From the NCBI GenBank assembly GCA_903891325.1, contig CAITEC010000029.1:64539-128538 (forward strand): a DNA stretch of 64,000 nt, in the 5' to 3' direction. The translations under genes and the position numbers were made by a program. Positions 44,781 through 52,838 of this stretch are shown in pieces. Numbering within the stretch: the stretch's first letter is position 1; each line of letters begins with the position of its first letter. The stretch is from an uncultured Opitutaceae bacterium. GTDB lineage: Bacteria; Verrucomicrobiota; Verrucomicrobiia; Opitutales; Opitutaceae. The notes beneath the pieces were generated by a model that was not told the origin of the DNA, did not search any database, and worked only from the letters and a program-made list of their open reading frames with translations.

Positions 44781-45533
44781 ATGAAATCAAAATCCACGCA
44801 AGCATCCGCCGCCGCGCTGTTTGGCGCCGGCCTCATCGGTCTCACCGCGCTGGTGGCGGCCACCCCCGCCGCCGCCATCGAGATCAGGGCTGACGTTGTG
44901 GTCGACATGACCCCGATGGGGGAAAACGTCCCGAAGCCGACCCGGGAGAAGCCCGCCTATTACCTCCCTGTGCCCGGGGGCTACCAGGAACTCGGAGGGA
45001 TCTTCCGGCGCAAGGTCCCGCCCCCGCCTCCGGAGGCGGAAATCGAGGAGATCTTTACCCGGGCGCTGGCGGAACAGGGCTATCTGCCGGCGACGGCGAA
45101 GACACCTCCCTCGCTGATCATCAGCTACACCTGGGGCCGCATCCTCCCGATCCTTGTGGGCCGGGGAAAGCTGGCGGTCGTGCAGAATGAGGCCGACATG
45201 CTTTCCATGGTGGCCGGGGACAAGCTGGATGCCCGCAGCACGAATCACCCCTCCGCCTGGATGTCGGAGATCCTCACGAATGAACGGCGCCCGCAGCGCT
45301 TCCTGAAGGTGATGGCCTTCGACTACAACGCGTGGAAAAACCACAGGACGGTCCTGCTGTGGCAGGCCCACGTCACCACCCCGGGCATCCTGGTGACCAA
45401 CATCATGCCAACCCTTATCGAGGCCGCCGCCCCCGCACTGGGCTCGGGCACGGCCCGCCCCATCATCGCAACGGTGCCCTTCATCCCCCCCGGAAGCGTC
45501 ATCGCCGGCACCCCCAGGTATAAGTCGCCCTAG
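44781..45533 (+). CDS. Secreted protein, unknown
   Basis: 250 aa with an N-terminal signal peptide (cleavage near AATPAAA). There is a short Pro-rich segment RRKVPPPPPEAEIEEIF, then mixed alpha/beta sequence. No domain is recognised. It starts 21 bases after the BlaR1-type gene, so it is probably the third gene of that operon and may be what BlaI controls. A strong terminator follows it. Confidence 0.6.
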   Translation: MKSKSTQASAAALFGAGLIGLTALVAATPAAAIEIRADVVVDMTPMGENVPKPTREKPAYYLPVPGGYQELGGIFRRKVPPPPPEAEIEEIFTRALAEQGYLPATAKTPPSLIISYTWGRILPILVGRGKLAVVQNEADMLSMVAGDKLDARSTNHPSAWMSEILTNERRPQRFLKVMAFDYNAWKNHRTVLLWQAHVTTPGILVTNIMPTLIEAAAPALGSGTARPIIATVPFIPPGSVIAGTPRYKSP

Positions 45534-45627
45534 TCGAAGGGAACCTTTTTGGAAATCCGGCGTCTATACCGTCAGCTTCTCTCACCCGCCTAGCGGGGGA
45601 GATTTTGGGGTAGAACAAGAAAGCTAA

Positions 45628-45667
45628 GGCGGGCCGCCTAGGGGTAGGCGGCCCGCCACATTTTTTT
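45628..45667 (+). terminator. Rho-independent terminator
   Basis: A perfect 13-bp stem (GGCGGGCCGCCTA at 45628-45640 and its complement at 45645-45657) with a GGGG loop, followed by ACA and seven T's (45661-45667). It ends the plus-strand BlaI/BlaR1/secreted-protein operon. The minus-strand cysI stop lies in the T run; the stem could also end that operon, but there is no good T run on that side. Confidence 0.9.
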
Positions 45668-47420
45668 AGATCTGGGTGCCGGCGACCTTGTCCGGCTCGT
45701 GGAAGTCGATCGGCGTCCCGGTCGGCTTCACGTAACCGGCCCGGATCACGAAGTCGCCGAAGCGCTCCCCGGCATTCCGCTCGACAGCGTAGCGCCGCAG
45801 GATCGGGCGAAGCAGGGGCGCCAGCTCCGCGGAGGGGACCGACGGGCGGTAGAGCGCGTTCATGCGGGAGCCGTTGAAAGCCGCGCCAAGGTAGACGTTG
45901 TACTTGCCGGGCGCCCGTCCCACGAAGGCAATCTCCGCCAGGTAGGGCCGGCCGCAGCCGTTCGGGCAGCCGGTCATCCGGATGATGATGCCGTCGTCCC
46001 GCAGGCCCGCCGCCTCGACCTCCGTGTCGAGCTCGGTGATCAGGTCGGGGAGGTAGCGCTCGCTTTCCGCGAGCGCCAGCCCGCAGGTCGGCAGCGCCAC
46101 GCAGGCCATCGAGCCCAGTCTAAGTCCGGTCGCGTTGTTCGCCCGGTCCAGCTTGTGGACGCGGAGGAGTTCCTCGATCCGCGGGCGCTCGGCCGGCGTC
46201 ACCCCGGCGATCATGAGGTGCTGGTTGGGCGTGAGCCGGAAATCTCCCCGGTGCACCTTGGCGATCTCGCGAAGCCCCGTCTTCATGGCGTACCCGGGCG
46301 TGTCCTTCACGCGGCCGTTCTCGATGAAGAGCGTGTAGTGGGAGGCCCCGCCGATCCCGTCCACCCAGCCGTAGCGATCCCCGGTGTGGGTGAACTCGAA
46401 GCGCCGCGGCGTGGCCAGTTCGTAACCAAGCCGGCTCTGCAGCTCGGTCCGGAACCAGGCGAGGCCGCGGTCGGCGATCGTGTACTTGAGCCGGGCGTGC
46501 TTGCGGTCGGTCCGGTCGCCGTAGTCGCGCTGGACCATGACGATCTTCTCGGCGATGTCCGCCAATTGGTCGGGTCGGCAGAATCCCAGGACGTCGGCGA
46601 CGCGGGGAAAGGTCTCGACCTGGTTGTGGCTCATCCCGAGGCCCCCGCCGACGGTTATGTTGAACCCGGCCAGCCTCGGCTCGCCGGGGCCCGCGTTCTC
46701 GTTGGGCACCGCGATGAACCCGAGGTCCTGGCCGAAGATGTCCACGTCGTTGCTCGGGGGGACCGCGACGACGATCTTGAACTTTCGCGGGAGGTAGGTC
46801 TTCCCGTAGATGGGCTCGACGTCCGGCTCGCCGCCGGCGGCCAGTTCCCCGTCGATCCATATCTCGTGGTAGGCCTTTGTCCGCGGGGTCAGGTGGTCGC
46901 TGAGCGCCCGGGCCGCGGCCAGGGTCTCGGCGTGCAGCTCGGACTGGTCGGGATTGGGATTGCACATGACGTTGCGCACGACGTCGCCGCAGGCGGCGAT
47001 TGTCGTCAGCAGCATCCGGTTGATCTCCTTCACCCCGGCCCGGAGCTTTCCCTTGATGACGCCGTGGAGCTGAAAAGCCTGCCGGTTTGTCAGCTTCAGG
47101 GTGCCGTTGGCGTGGGAGTCGGAGAGAGCGTCCAGGGCCAGCCACTGGGCGGGGGTGCAGACCCCTCCGGGGACGCGGATCCGCGCCATGAAGATGAACG
47201 CCTTCTCCTTGCCCTCCTTCCGGCGCTGGGCGCGCAGGTCGCGGTCGTCCTGGGGATAGACGCCGTGGAATTTCATGAGCTTGGCGCTGTCTTCGGTGAC
47301 GGTCCCGGAGACCGTGTCCCGCAGTTCCGCATCGATGTTTCCGCGAAGGAAATTGCTGCCGGCCTTCAGCTCCTCGGCCTTGTCCAGCGGCTTGGTTGTG
47401 TCCCCGGGATTTGTGCTCAT
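45666..47420 (-). CDS. cysI: Assimilatory sulfite reductase hemoprotein
   Basis: 584 aa. It holds both halves of the siroheme/Fe4S4-binding site: CVALPTCGLALAESE (about residue 440) and TGCPNGCGRPYLAE (about residue 483). The protein reduces sulfite to sulfide. The ATG at 47420 overlaps the TGA of the upstream cbiX-like gene (ATGA). It is the last gene of the sulfate-assimilation operon and its siroheme is probably supplied by the two genes before it. No flavoprotein subunit (CysJ) is in the window, so the electron donor may be ferredoxin or another reductase. Confidence 0.95.
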   Translation of the reverse strand: MSTNPGDTTKPLDKAEELKAGSNFLRGNIDAELRDTVSGTVTEDSAKLMKFHGVYPQDDRDLRAQRRKEGKEKAFIFMARIRVPGGVCTPAQWLALDALSDSHANGTLKLTNRQAFQLHGVIKGKLRAGVKEINRMLLTTIAACGDVVRNVMCNPNPDQSELHAETLAAARALSDHLTPRTKAYHEIWIDGELAAGGEPDVEPIYGKTYLPRKFKIVVAVPPSNDVDIFGQDLGFIAVPNENAGPGEPRLAGFNITVGGGLGMSHNQVETFPRVADVLGFCRPDQLADIAEKIVMVQRDYGDRTDRKHARLKYTIADRGLAWFRTELQSRLGYELATPRRFEFTHTGDRYGWVDGIGGASHYTLFIENGRVKDTPGYAMKTGLREIAKVHRGDFRLTPNQHLMIAGVTPAERPRIEELLRVHKLDRANNATGLRLGSMACVALPTCGLALAESERYLPDLITELDTEVEAAGLRDDGIIIRMTGCPNGCGRPYLAEIAFVGRAPGKYNVYLGAAFNGSRMNALYRPSVPSAELAPLLRPILRRYAVERNAGERFGDFVIRAGYVKPTGTPIDFHEPDKVAGTQI

Positions 47421-48259
47421 TTGAAGAAAAGGGTGGAGCCTTCCAGGGCGGTGCGCAACCTGCGGCTCAGGATTTCGACGGCGAGCGGGTGGGTGCCCAC
47501 CAGCTCCGCGAAGTGGCAGCGAAGGCCCGGCCGTCTCGCCGCCGCGGCGCGGGCGATCGTCGACAGGTCGCCGCCCAGGCCCGCGTGGCGGCCCGGTGAG
47601 AGAAAGAGGGGGGCGATCACGACGTCCCCGTCCGCGAAACCCGGGCTCTCGAGCAGCTCGGCGAAAAGCGGCCGGTTGAACGCGAATTCCGGGCCCTCCG
47701 GCGTTTCCATCGAGGCCGCGGCCAGCCGGCTGGCGGCAGCACCCAGGCGAAGGCGCACCCCGGCGGCGACCGCGTCCCGCAGTCCGGCGGAGGCGCGGGA
47801 GGGACCGCCGTGGTCGACCACGATGACTGCCGGCGAGCGAAGGCCCTCGGCCGCGATCACCTCCCGCACGCGGGCGGCGACAATTTCGGCGAGCGGCGCG
47901 GCGTTGTCCCCGGAGTCGTCGGCGATGCTTCCGGTGAATTGGACGGTGACGTCCGGCAGGTCGCCGGCCACTGCCTCGACCTCGGCGCGGAGCGCGGAGC
48001 CGACGGCGCCCTGCGAGCTGATGAAGAAGGGGATGAAGGTGAAGTGCCGCTCGCCGGCGGCGACCTGTGAGCGGATCCACGGGCCGGCGGTCCAGGCGGC
48101 AACGCCGTCCAGGTCGGCGGCCGGAATCCGGTCGCTGTGCTTCCAGGAGACGGCTTCCATCGGAATGCCCGCGGAACGGCCGATCGCCGCCGCCACCGCG
48201 CGAAGATTGCGCTGGGAGGCGGGCTCGAGCGAGCCGTTGTCGATCAGGGCTGCTTTCAC
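47417..48259 (-). CDS. cbiX: Sirohydrochlorin chelatase-like (CbiX) protein
   Basis: 280 aa from a GTG at 48259 (VKAALIDNGSLEPAS). Two related halves, as in long CbiX proteins. The second half keeps the chelatase His in VIVVDHGGPSR. In the first half the equivalent of GHGS reads DNGS, with Asn in place of His. The family inserts Fe or Co into sirohydrochlorin; next to SUMT and cysI, iron for siroheme is the likely metal. The start is four bases after the SUMT stop and the end overlaps cysI. Confidence 0.82.
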   Translation of the reverse strand: MKAALIDNGSLEPASQRNLRAVAAAIGRSAGIPMEAVSWKHSDRIPAADLDGVAAWTAGPWIRSQVAAGERHFTFIPFFISSQGAVGSALRAEVEAVAGDLPDVTVQFTGSIADDSGDNAAPLAEIVAARVREVIAAEGLRSPAVIVVDHGGPSRASAGLRDAVAAGVRLRLGAAASRLAAASMETPEGPEFAFNRPLFAELLESPGFADGDVVIAPLFLSPGRHAGLGGDLSTIARAAAARRPGLRCHFAELVGTHPLAVEILSRRLRTALEGSTLFFK

Positions 48260-48263
48260 GGGG

Positions 48264-49061
48264 TCAAATGGAGCAGGAGGCGGTGATGGAATTCTCGAAC
48301 CAGGAGAGGTCGCGCGAGAGCGCGGCGACCTCGCCGACAATAACCATCGCGGGCGCCTTGACACCCTCCTCGCGGGCCCGGGAGGCGAGCGTGCCCAGCG
48401 TGGCCAGGACGGTGCGGTGTTCACCTGTGGTCGCCGACTGGACGAGGGCCGCCGGGGTCTCCGCGGACATGCCCCCGGCCAGGAGCCGGTCGGCGATCGC
48501 CTCGAGGTTGCGCATGCCCATGTAGATGCAGAGAGTCGCGCCGATCCGGGCGAAATCCTCCCAGTGCACGGAGGCATCCGGCTTGGAGGGATCCTCGTGG
48601 CCTGTCAGGAGGACCACGGCGGAGCTGTGGGAACGGTGGGTCAGGGGAATTCCCGCATAGGCCGCCGCCGCGAGGGCCGACGTCACGCCGGGCACGACTT
48701 CAAAGGGCACGCCGGCGGCGACCAGGGCGGCGGCCTCCTCCCCGCCGCGTCCGAATATGAACGGGTCGCCCCCCTTGAGCCGGACAACCCGCTTACCCTG
48801 GCGGGCGAGGGCGATGAGCATCGCATCGATCTCCGGCTGGGTGCAGCCGGGCACGCCGGCTTTCTTTCCGGCGAATACCCGCTCGCAGTCCGGCCGTGTC
48901 TTCCCGAGCACGTCGGGCGACACGAGACTGTCGTAAACGACGGCGTCGGCCTCCGAGAGGAGGCGCAGGGCCTTCAGGGTGAGGAGTTCCGGATCACCCG
49001 GCCCGGCGCCAACGAGGAAGACGCGGCCTGCGGCCGGGCTGGGGGCGGGCGTGATGTCCAT
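48264..49061 (-). CDS. cobA: Uroporphyrinogen-III C-methyltransferase
   Basis: 265 aa from the ATG at 49061. VFLVGAGPGDPELLTLKA, VVRLKGGDPFIFGRGGEE and VVPGVTSALAAAAYAGIPLTH are the S-adenosylmethionine-dependent SUMT blocks. It makes precorrin-2, the first step towards siroheme. Only the methyltransferase domain is present; the CysG dehydrogenase domain needed to form sirohydrochlorin is absent here and must come from elsewhere or from the CbiX-like protein. Five bases separate it from cysNC. Confidence 0.93.
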   Translation of the reverse strand: MDITPAPSPAAGRVFLVGAGPGDPELLTLKALRLLSEADAVVYDSLVSPDVLGKTRPDCERVFAGKKAGVPGCTQPEIDAMLIALARQGKRVVRLKGGDPFIFGRGGEEAAALVAAGVPFEVVPGVTSALAAAAYAGIPLTHRSHSSAVVLLTGHEDPSKPDASVHWEDFARIGATLCIYMGMRNLEAIADRLLAGGMSAETPAALVQSATTGEHRTVLATLGTLASRAREEGVKAPAMVIVGEVAALSRDLSWFENSITASCSI

Positions 49062-49066
49062 GAGGG

Positions 49067-51013
49067 TCAGATGTCGGCGCCGGCGCCATTTTCCGGGATC
49101 GGGGGACGGGCCAGGGCCAGCGCGAGATCGGCGAGCTTCTCGACGGACTCGCCCACGGGAACCTCGTCGGTCCGCAGCTCGAGGTCGGGCGCCAGCGGGG
49201 CCTCGTAGGGCGAGTCAATCCCGGTGAAGAGCGGGATCTCTCCGGCGCGCGCGCGCTTGTAGAGCTGCTTGGGGTCCCGGCGCTCGCATTCGGCCAAGGG
49301 AGCGTTGACGAAGACCTCGGCGAAGGGAATGCCGCGGTCGGCCGCCCGCTTGGCGGCCATGGCCCGGTCGGCCCGGAATGGCGAGATGAGGGCCGCGATC
49401 ACGACGACACCCGCGTCGGCAAGGTGCAGGGCAAGCTCGATCGCCCTGCGAAGGTTTTCCCGGCGGTCCTCGGTGGTGAATCCGAGGTTCCGGCTGAGGC
49501 CGGTCCGCAGCACGTCGCCGTCGAGGACGGCGGCAAGCACCCCGGCCCGCAGGAGGCGTTTCTCAAGTTCCTGGGCGAGCGTGGACTTGCCCGAGCCGGA
49601 GAGCCCCGTCATCCAGATGACCGTGCCCCGGTGCCCGAGCAGGGCGACCCGGTTGGCCGACAGGCCCCCGCCGCCGACCGCGTCGTCGCGAAGCGCTGCG
49701 TCAATGACCCCGCCGCCGGCGATCCGACGCCCCCGCATGAGGACGAAGCGGCCGAGCGCCGGCAGCCGTCCGCCCGCGTCGAAGGCCAGGGGACGGCGCA
49801 TCCGTATCCGAACCTCCGCGACCTCGTGCCGCTTGACCTCGGTCGCCGGCCCGGTGGAGGCGTCGAGGGTGACCGCGTCGAGCGTGCGCTCGATGGAGGC
49901 GATCCTGCCCTCGCCCTGCTGGGCCCCGAGGCGCAGGGGGACAAGCTCCCCGACCTTCAGGGAATCGGCATGCAGCCAGAAGACCCGGGCCGTGAAGTAA
50001 TAGGAGACCGACGGGGGATCCTCGGGCGGTCCGCCGATCTGGCCGCGCTCGATGAACAGTTCGTCGGCGAGGGTGATTGCCGTGCTCCGGCCGGCGCCGA
50101 CCGGGCCCTTGGGCGTCGATCCGTCCGCCCGCGCGGGCCACTCCTCGATCGTCTTGATGACCGAGTGCTTTCCCCCGGGAAAGAACTCGATCCGGTCGCC
50201 CACGGAGAGGCTGCCGGCCTCGACCAGGCCGGCGACGATCCGGCGGGCGTCGAAGCGGTAGACGTCCTGCACCGTGAGGCGCAGCGGCGCCCCGGCGGCC
50301 GGCGGCGTGGAGCGGAACTGCTCGAGGGCCTCGAGGAGCACGGGGCCCTTGTACCAGGAGAAGTGCTCGCTGCGGCTGATCAGCCCGTAGCCAAGCTTGG
50401 CGGAAATCGGTACGATGTGGGTGGGCGGGACGCCCAGCCGGCCCAGGAACTCGCGCAATTCGGCGCTGATCGAGTCGAAGACCTTCTGGTCGTAGTTGAC
50501 CAGGTCCATCTTGTTGACCGCGACGACGATCTGCCTGAGGCCCAGCAGCGAGAGCAGGAAGCCGTGGCGGCGGGTCTGCTCGCGCAGGCCCTCCTTGGCG
50601 TCGACCAGCAGGACCGCGGCGTCGGCGCTGGCGGCGCCGGTGATCATGTTCTTGAGGAATTCCTTGTGCCCGGGGGCGTCAATGATCGTGTAGGCGCGGC
50701 GATCGGTCCGGAAGGGGACGCGCGTCGTGTCCATCGTGATGTTCTGGGCCTGCTCCTCGAGGAGGGCGTCCATCAGGAAGGCGTACTCAAACTCCATTCC
50801 CTCGGCCTTGCAGGCCGCCTGGATCCTCTCGGCCTTGCCCTCCTCGACGGAGTGGGTGTCGAAGAGGAGCCGGCCGATCAGGGTGGATTTCCCGTGGTCG
50901 ACATGCCCCACGACCACGAATGAGAGGTGGGGAAGGGCCGGCGCCGTGCCTGCGGAGGGGGCGGCGGCGGCGGGCGCGCCTGCGGGAAGGGTGGTGTCGG
51001 AAAGTTTGGTCAT
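49067..51013 (-). CDS. cysNC: Bifunctional ATP sulfurylase subunit 1 / APS kinase
   Basis: 648 aa fusion. The N-terminal part is the EF-Tu-like GTPase CysN, with [11 protein letters not shown] at residues 34-44. The C-terminal part is APS kinase, with P-loop [10 protein letters not shown] near residue 471 and the DGD and [10 protein letters not shown] blocks. It activates sulfate to APS with CysD and then phosphorylates it to PAPS. The fusion and the PAPS-type reductase upstream agree that PAPS is the intermediate. The ATG at 51013 is the start; an Ala/Pro-rich extension precedes the GTPase. cysD is 34 bases upstream. Confidence 0.96.
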   Translation of the reverse strand: MTKLSDTTLPAGAPAAAAPSAGTAPALPHLSFVVVGHVDHGKSTLIGRLLFDTHSVEEGKAERIQAACKAEGMEFEYAFLMDALLEEQAQNITMDTTRVPFRTDRRAYTIIDAPGHKEFLKNMITGAASADAAVLLVDAKEGLREQTRRHGFLLSLLGLRQIVVAVNKMDLVNYDQKVFDSISAELREFLGRLGVPPTHIVPISAKLGYGLISRSEHFSWYKGPVLLEALEQFRSTPPAAGAPLRLTVQDVYRFDARRIVAGLVEAGSLSVGDRIEFFPGGKHSVIKTIEEWPARADGSTPKGPVGAGRSTAITLADELFIERGQIGGPPEDPPSVSYYFTARVFWLHADSLKVGELVPLRLGAQQGEGRIASIERTLDAVTLDASTGPATEVKRHEVAEVRIRMRRPLAFDAGGRLPALGRFVLMRGRRIAGGGVIDAALRDDAVGGGGLSANRVALLGHRGTVIWMTGLSGSGKSTLAQELEKRLLRAGVLAAVLDGDVLRTGLSRNLGFTTEDRRENLRRAIELALHLADAGVVVIAALISPFRADRAMAAKRAADRGIPFAEVFVNAPLAECERRDPKQLYKRARAGEIPLFTGIDSPYEAPLAPDLELRTDEVPVGESVEKLADLALALARPPIPENGAGADI

Positions 51014-51047
51014 GGAGATGGGTCTTGGATTGGGTTCCGGGCCGGGT

Positions 51048-51851
51048 TCACATGAACCCCTTGGCACGCAGCTTCTGCATCGCGTTGCGCTCATGGTGAT
51101 CCTGTGCGCGGCCCGCGCGCTCGGAAATGCGCGTCACCTTGAGCTCCTCGATGATGTCGTCGATCGTGGTTGCGTTGCTGTCCACCGGCTTGCTGATCGG
51201 CATGCAGCCGATCGAGCGGAAGCGCTTGCCGTTGCGCGAAAAGTACATGCCGGGAAGCGGGACCTTCTCCTGGTCGAGGTAGCGCCAGATATCCATCTCC
51301 GTCCAGTCGAGCAGCGGCTGGACGCGGACGTGCTCGCCGGGCCCGACCTCGGTCGTGAAGTGGTTCCAGAACTCCGGGGGCTGGTCCTTGTAGTCCCACT
51401 CGAAATCAGCGGTGCGCGGCGAGAAGGCGCGCTCCTTGGCGCGCGTCGAGTCCTCGTCGCGCCGGATCCCGGTGATCAGGGCGTCATACTTGTGGTGGGC
51501 GAGGGTCTGCTGGAGCGCCACGGTCTTCAGTTCGTGGGTGACGGTGACCGGGTCGGTCGTCTCATAGCCGATTCCCCGGGCCCGCGCCTCCTCGTTGATC
51601 CAGACGACCAGGTCGAACCCGTAGTGGTCCCGCGCCCACGACCGGAACTCGAGCATCTCGGGAAACTCGTAGGTCGTGTCGATGTGCACGATCGGGAAGG
51701 GGATGTTTCCGCAGAAAGCCTTCTTCGCCAGCCAGAGCAGGGCGTTGGAGTCCTTGCCCATTGACCAGAGCATGGCCGGCCGCTCAAACGCGTGATAGGC
51801 CTCGCGGAGGAGATAGATGCTGTTGGATTCGAGTTCGTCGAGGTGAGACAT
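51048..51851 (-). CDS. cysD: ATP sulfurylase subunit 2 (PP-loop)
   Basis: 267 aa from the ATG at 51851. The PP-loop SMGKDSN is at residues 30-36, and [13 protein letters not shown] is a CysD signature. With CysN it adenylates sulfate to APS, driven by GTP hydrolysis. The start lies 20 bases after the cysH stop. The order cysH-cysD-cysNC is typical, and the spacing indicates one transcript. Confidence 0.96.
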   Translation of the reverse strand: MSHLDELESNSIYLLREAYHAFERPAMLWSMGKDSNALLWLAKKAFCGNIPFPIVHIDTTYEFPEMLEFRSWARDHYGFDLVVWINEEARARGIGYETTDPVTVTHELKTVALQQTLAHHKYDALITGIRRDEDSTRAKERAFSPRTADFEWDYKDQPPEFWNHFTTEVGPGEHVRVQPLLDWTEMDIWRYLDQEKVPLPGMYFSRNGKRFRSIGCMPISKPVDSNATTIDDIIEELKVTRISERAGRAQDHHERNAMQKLRAKGFM

Positions 51852-51871
51852 GGTAAGGGATGATTGAAGGG

Positions 51872-52594
51872 TCAGGCGCCCGGGGAGCCCTCGTGGATGC
51901 CGCATTCGCGCTTCAGCCCGAAGAAACGGGTCTGCTCGGGGCTCAGGTCGGCGGTCAGGGGGCGGGAGGTGTGGGTGTCCCCGATCGAGACATATCCCTG
52001 GTCCCAGAGCGGGTGATAGGGCAGGTTGTTTCGCGTCAGGTACCCGTGCACGTCGCGGTCGCTCCAGTCGACGATGGGCAGGATCTTCGCCCGGCCGTCC
52101 TGGGTGCCGACCAATTCGAGGGCCTCCCGGCTGCCCGATTGCGCCCGGCGGAGCCCCGAGAGCCAGGCGGTGGCGCCCAACTCGGAGAGCGCCCGCTGCA
52201 TGGGCTCGACCTTCGCCAGGCGGTTGTACGCCTCGATGCCCTCCAGGCCCTTTTCCCAGAGCTTTCCGTGCCGCGCCTCGAGCCATGCCGGCGAAACCAG
52301 CGGGCGGTAGACCTTCAGGTTCAGCTTGAGCCGGCTCGTGAGCTCGTCGGCAAAGCGGTAGGTCTCCGGGAAGAGGTAGCCGGTGTCGATGAACACCACG
52401 GGAATTCCAGGTATGACCTGGGACACCAGCCCGAGCATGACCGCGGCCTGCGCCCCGAAGCTTGAGCTCAGGACCAGTCCGCCGCCGTACTCCCGGGCGG
52501 CCCAGGCGATCCGTTCCTCGGCGGGTTCGTGGGACAATTTCCCGTTCACCGCGGCGAGGTCGACCGCGGGTGAAACTTTGTCCGCAATCGCCAT
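51872..52594 (-). CDS. cysH: Phosphoadenylylsulfate (PAPS) reductase
   Basis: 240 aa from the ATG at 52594. [12 protein letters not shown] is the substrate loop, [13 protein letters not shown] the PAPS-binding segment, and Cys231 in ECGIHEG the catalytic cysteine. The paired cysteines of the iron-sulfur APS reductases are absent, so PAPS is the substrate. It reduces PAPS to sulfite with thioredoxin. There is no clear ribosome-binding site before the start; instead the stop of a cysteine-rich leader ORF lies three bases upstream, so translation may depend on that leader. Confidence 0.95.
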   Translation of the reverse strand: MAIADKVSPAVDLAAVNGKLSHEPAEERIAWAAREYGGGLVLSSSFGAQAAVMLGLVSQVIPGIPVVFIDTGYLFPETYRFADELTSRLKLNLKVYRPLVSPAWLEARHGKLWEKGLEGIEAYNRLAKVEPMQRALSELGATAWLSGLRRAQSGSREALELVGTQDGRAKILPIVDWSDRDVHGYLTRNNLPYHPLWDQGYVSIGDTHTSRPLTADLSPEQTRFFGLKRECGIHEGSPGA

Positions 52595-52597
52595 CGT

Positions 52598-52678
52598 TTA
52601 ATCTGAGCAGCAGCAGGCACACGCGGCGCAGCGCACTGCGGAGGATGCCTGGACGATGGACGCAGACGAAAGATTCAT
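52598..52678 (-). CDS. Cysteine-rich leader peptide upstream of cysH (putative attenuator)
   Basis: A 26-codon ORF, ATG at 52678 and TAA at 52600-52598, three bases before the cysH ATG. The N-terminal part (MNLSSASIVQ) is polar; the end reads CAACACCCSD, with Cys at 17, 20, 22, 23 and 24. An in-frame TAA lies nine bases before the ATG, so this is the only ATG start. It precedes a cysteine-biosynthesis operon, as expected for a sensor of Cys-tRNA supply. Known mycobacterial parallels are leaderless ORFs with runs of Cys codons before sulfur genes. A short CTG repeat in the DNA is an alternative explanation of the CCC run. Confidence 0.7.
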   Translation of the reverse strand: MNLSSASIVQASSAVRCAACACCCSD

Positions 52679-52688
52679 GCGAGTGGTT

Positions 52689-52717
52689 TAAATTGGGCGA
52701 CTCCCGGCGAATGTCAA
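52689..52717 (-). promoter_or_regulatory. Promoter of the sulfate-assimilation operon
   Basis: On the minus strand a consensus -35 TTGACA (52717-52712) is followed by a 17-base spacer and a -10-like AATTTA (52694-52689; ATTTAA with an 18-base spacer is also possible). Transcription would start near 52681, only a few bases from the leader ATG at 52678. No Shine-Dalgarno sequence precedes that ATG, so a leaderless mRNA is likely. Confidence 0.6.
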
Positions 52718-52838
52718 TACGCTACGTTTCCCCCCGCCGGGGCGGCGCCGGCAGAGTGCGGATAATGCGTATTTGAAAATTCATTTCTAGACATTTGGCC
52801 CGGATGCTGCTCAGTTATTAACAAGATATCCACAACTG

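Noticed and set aside
45699-49208. Very long plus-strand open frame (over 1100 codons) opposite the cys operon
   Set aside because: It is antisense to cysI, cbiX and SUMT, whose family motifs are clear. In G+C-rich DNA the frame opposite a real gene often lacks stops.
52595-52622. Alternative reading of the leader as a Leu-rich peptide
   Set aside because: The same CTG repeat reads as Leu in another frame, but that frame has no ATG near the promoter and runs on into cysH out of frame.
52595-52838. SAM riboswitch or T-box before the cys operon
   Set aside because: No conserved core of either was seen; the cysteine-rich leader explains the region better.
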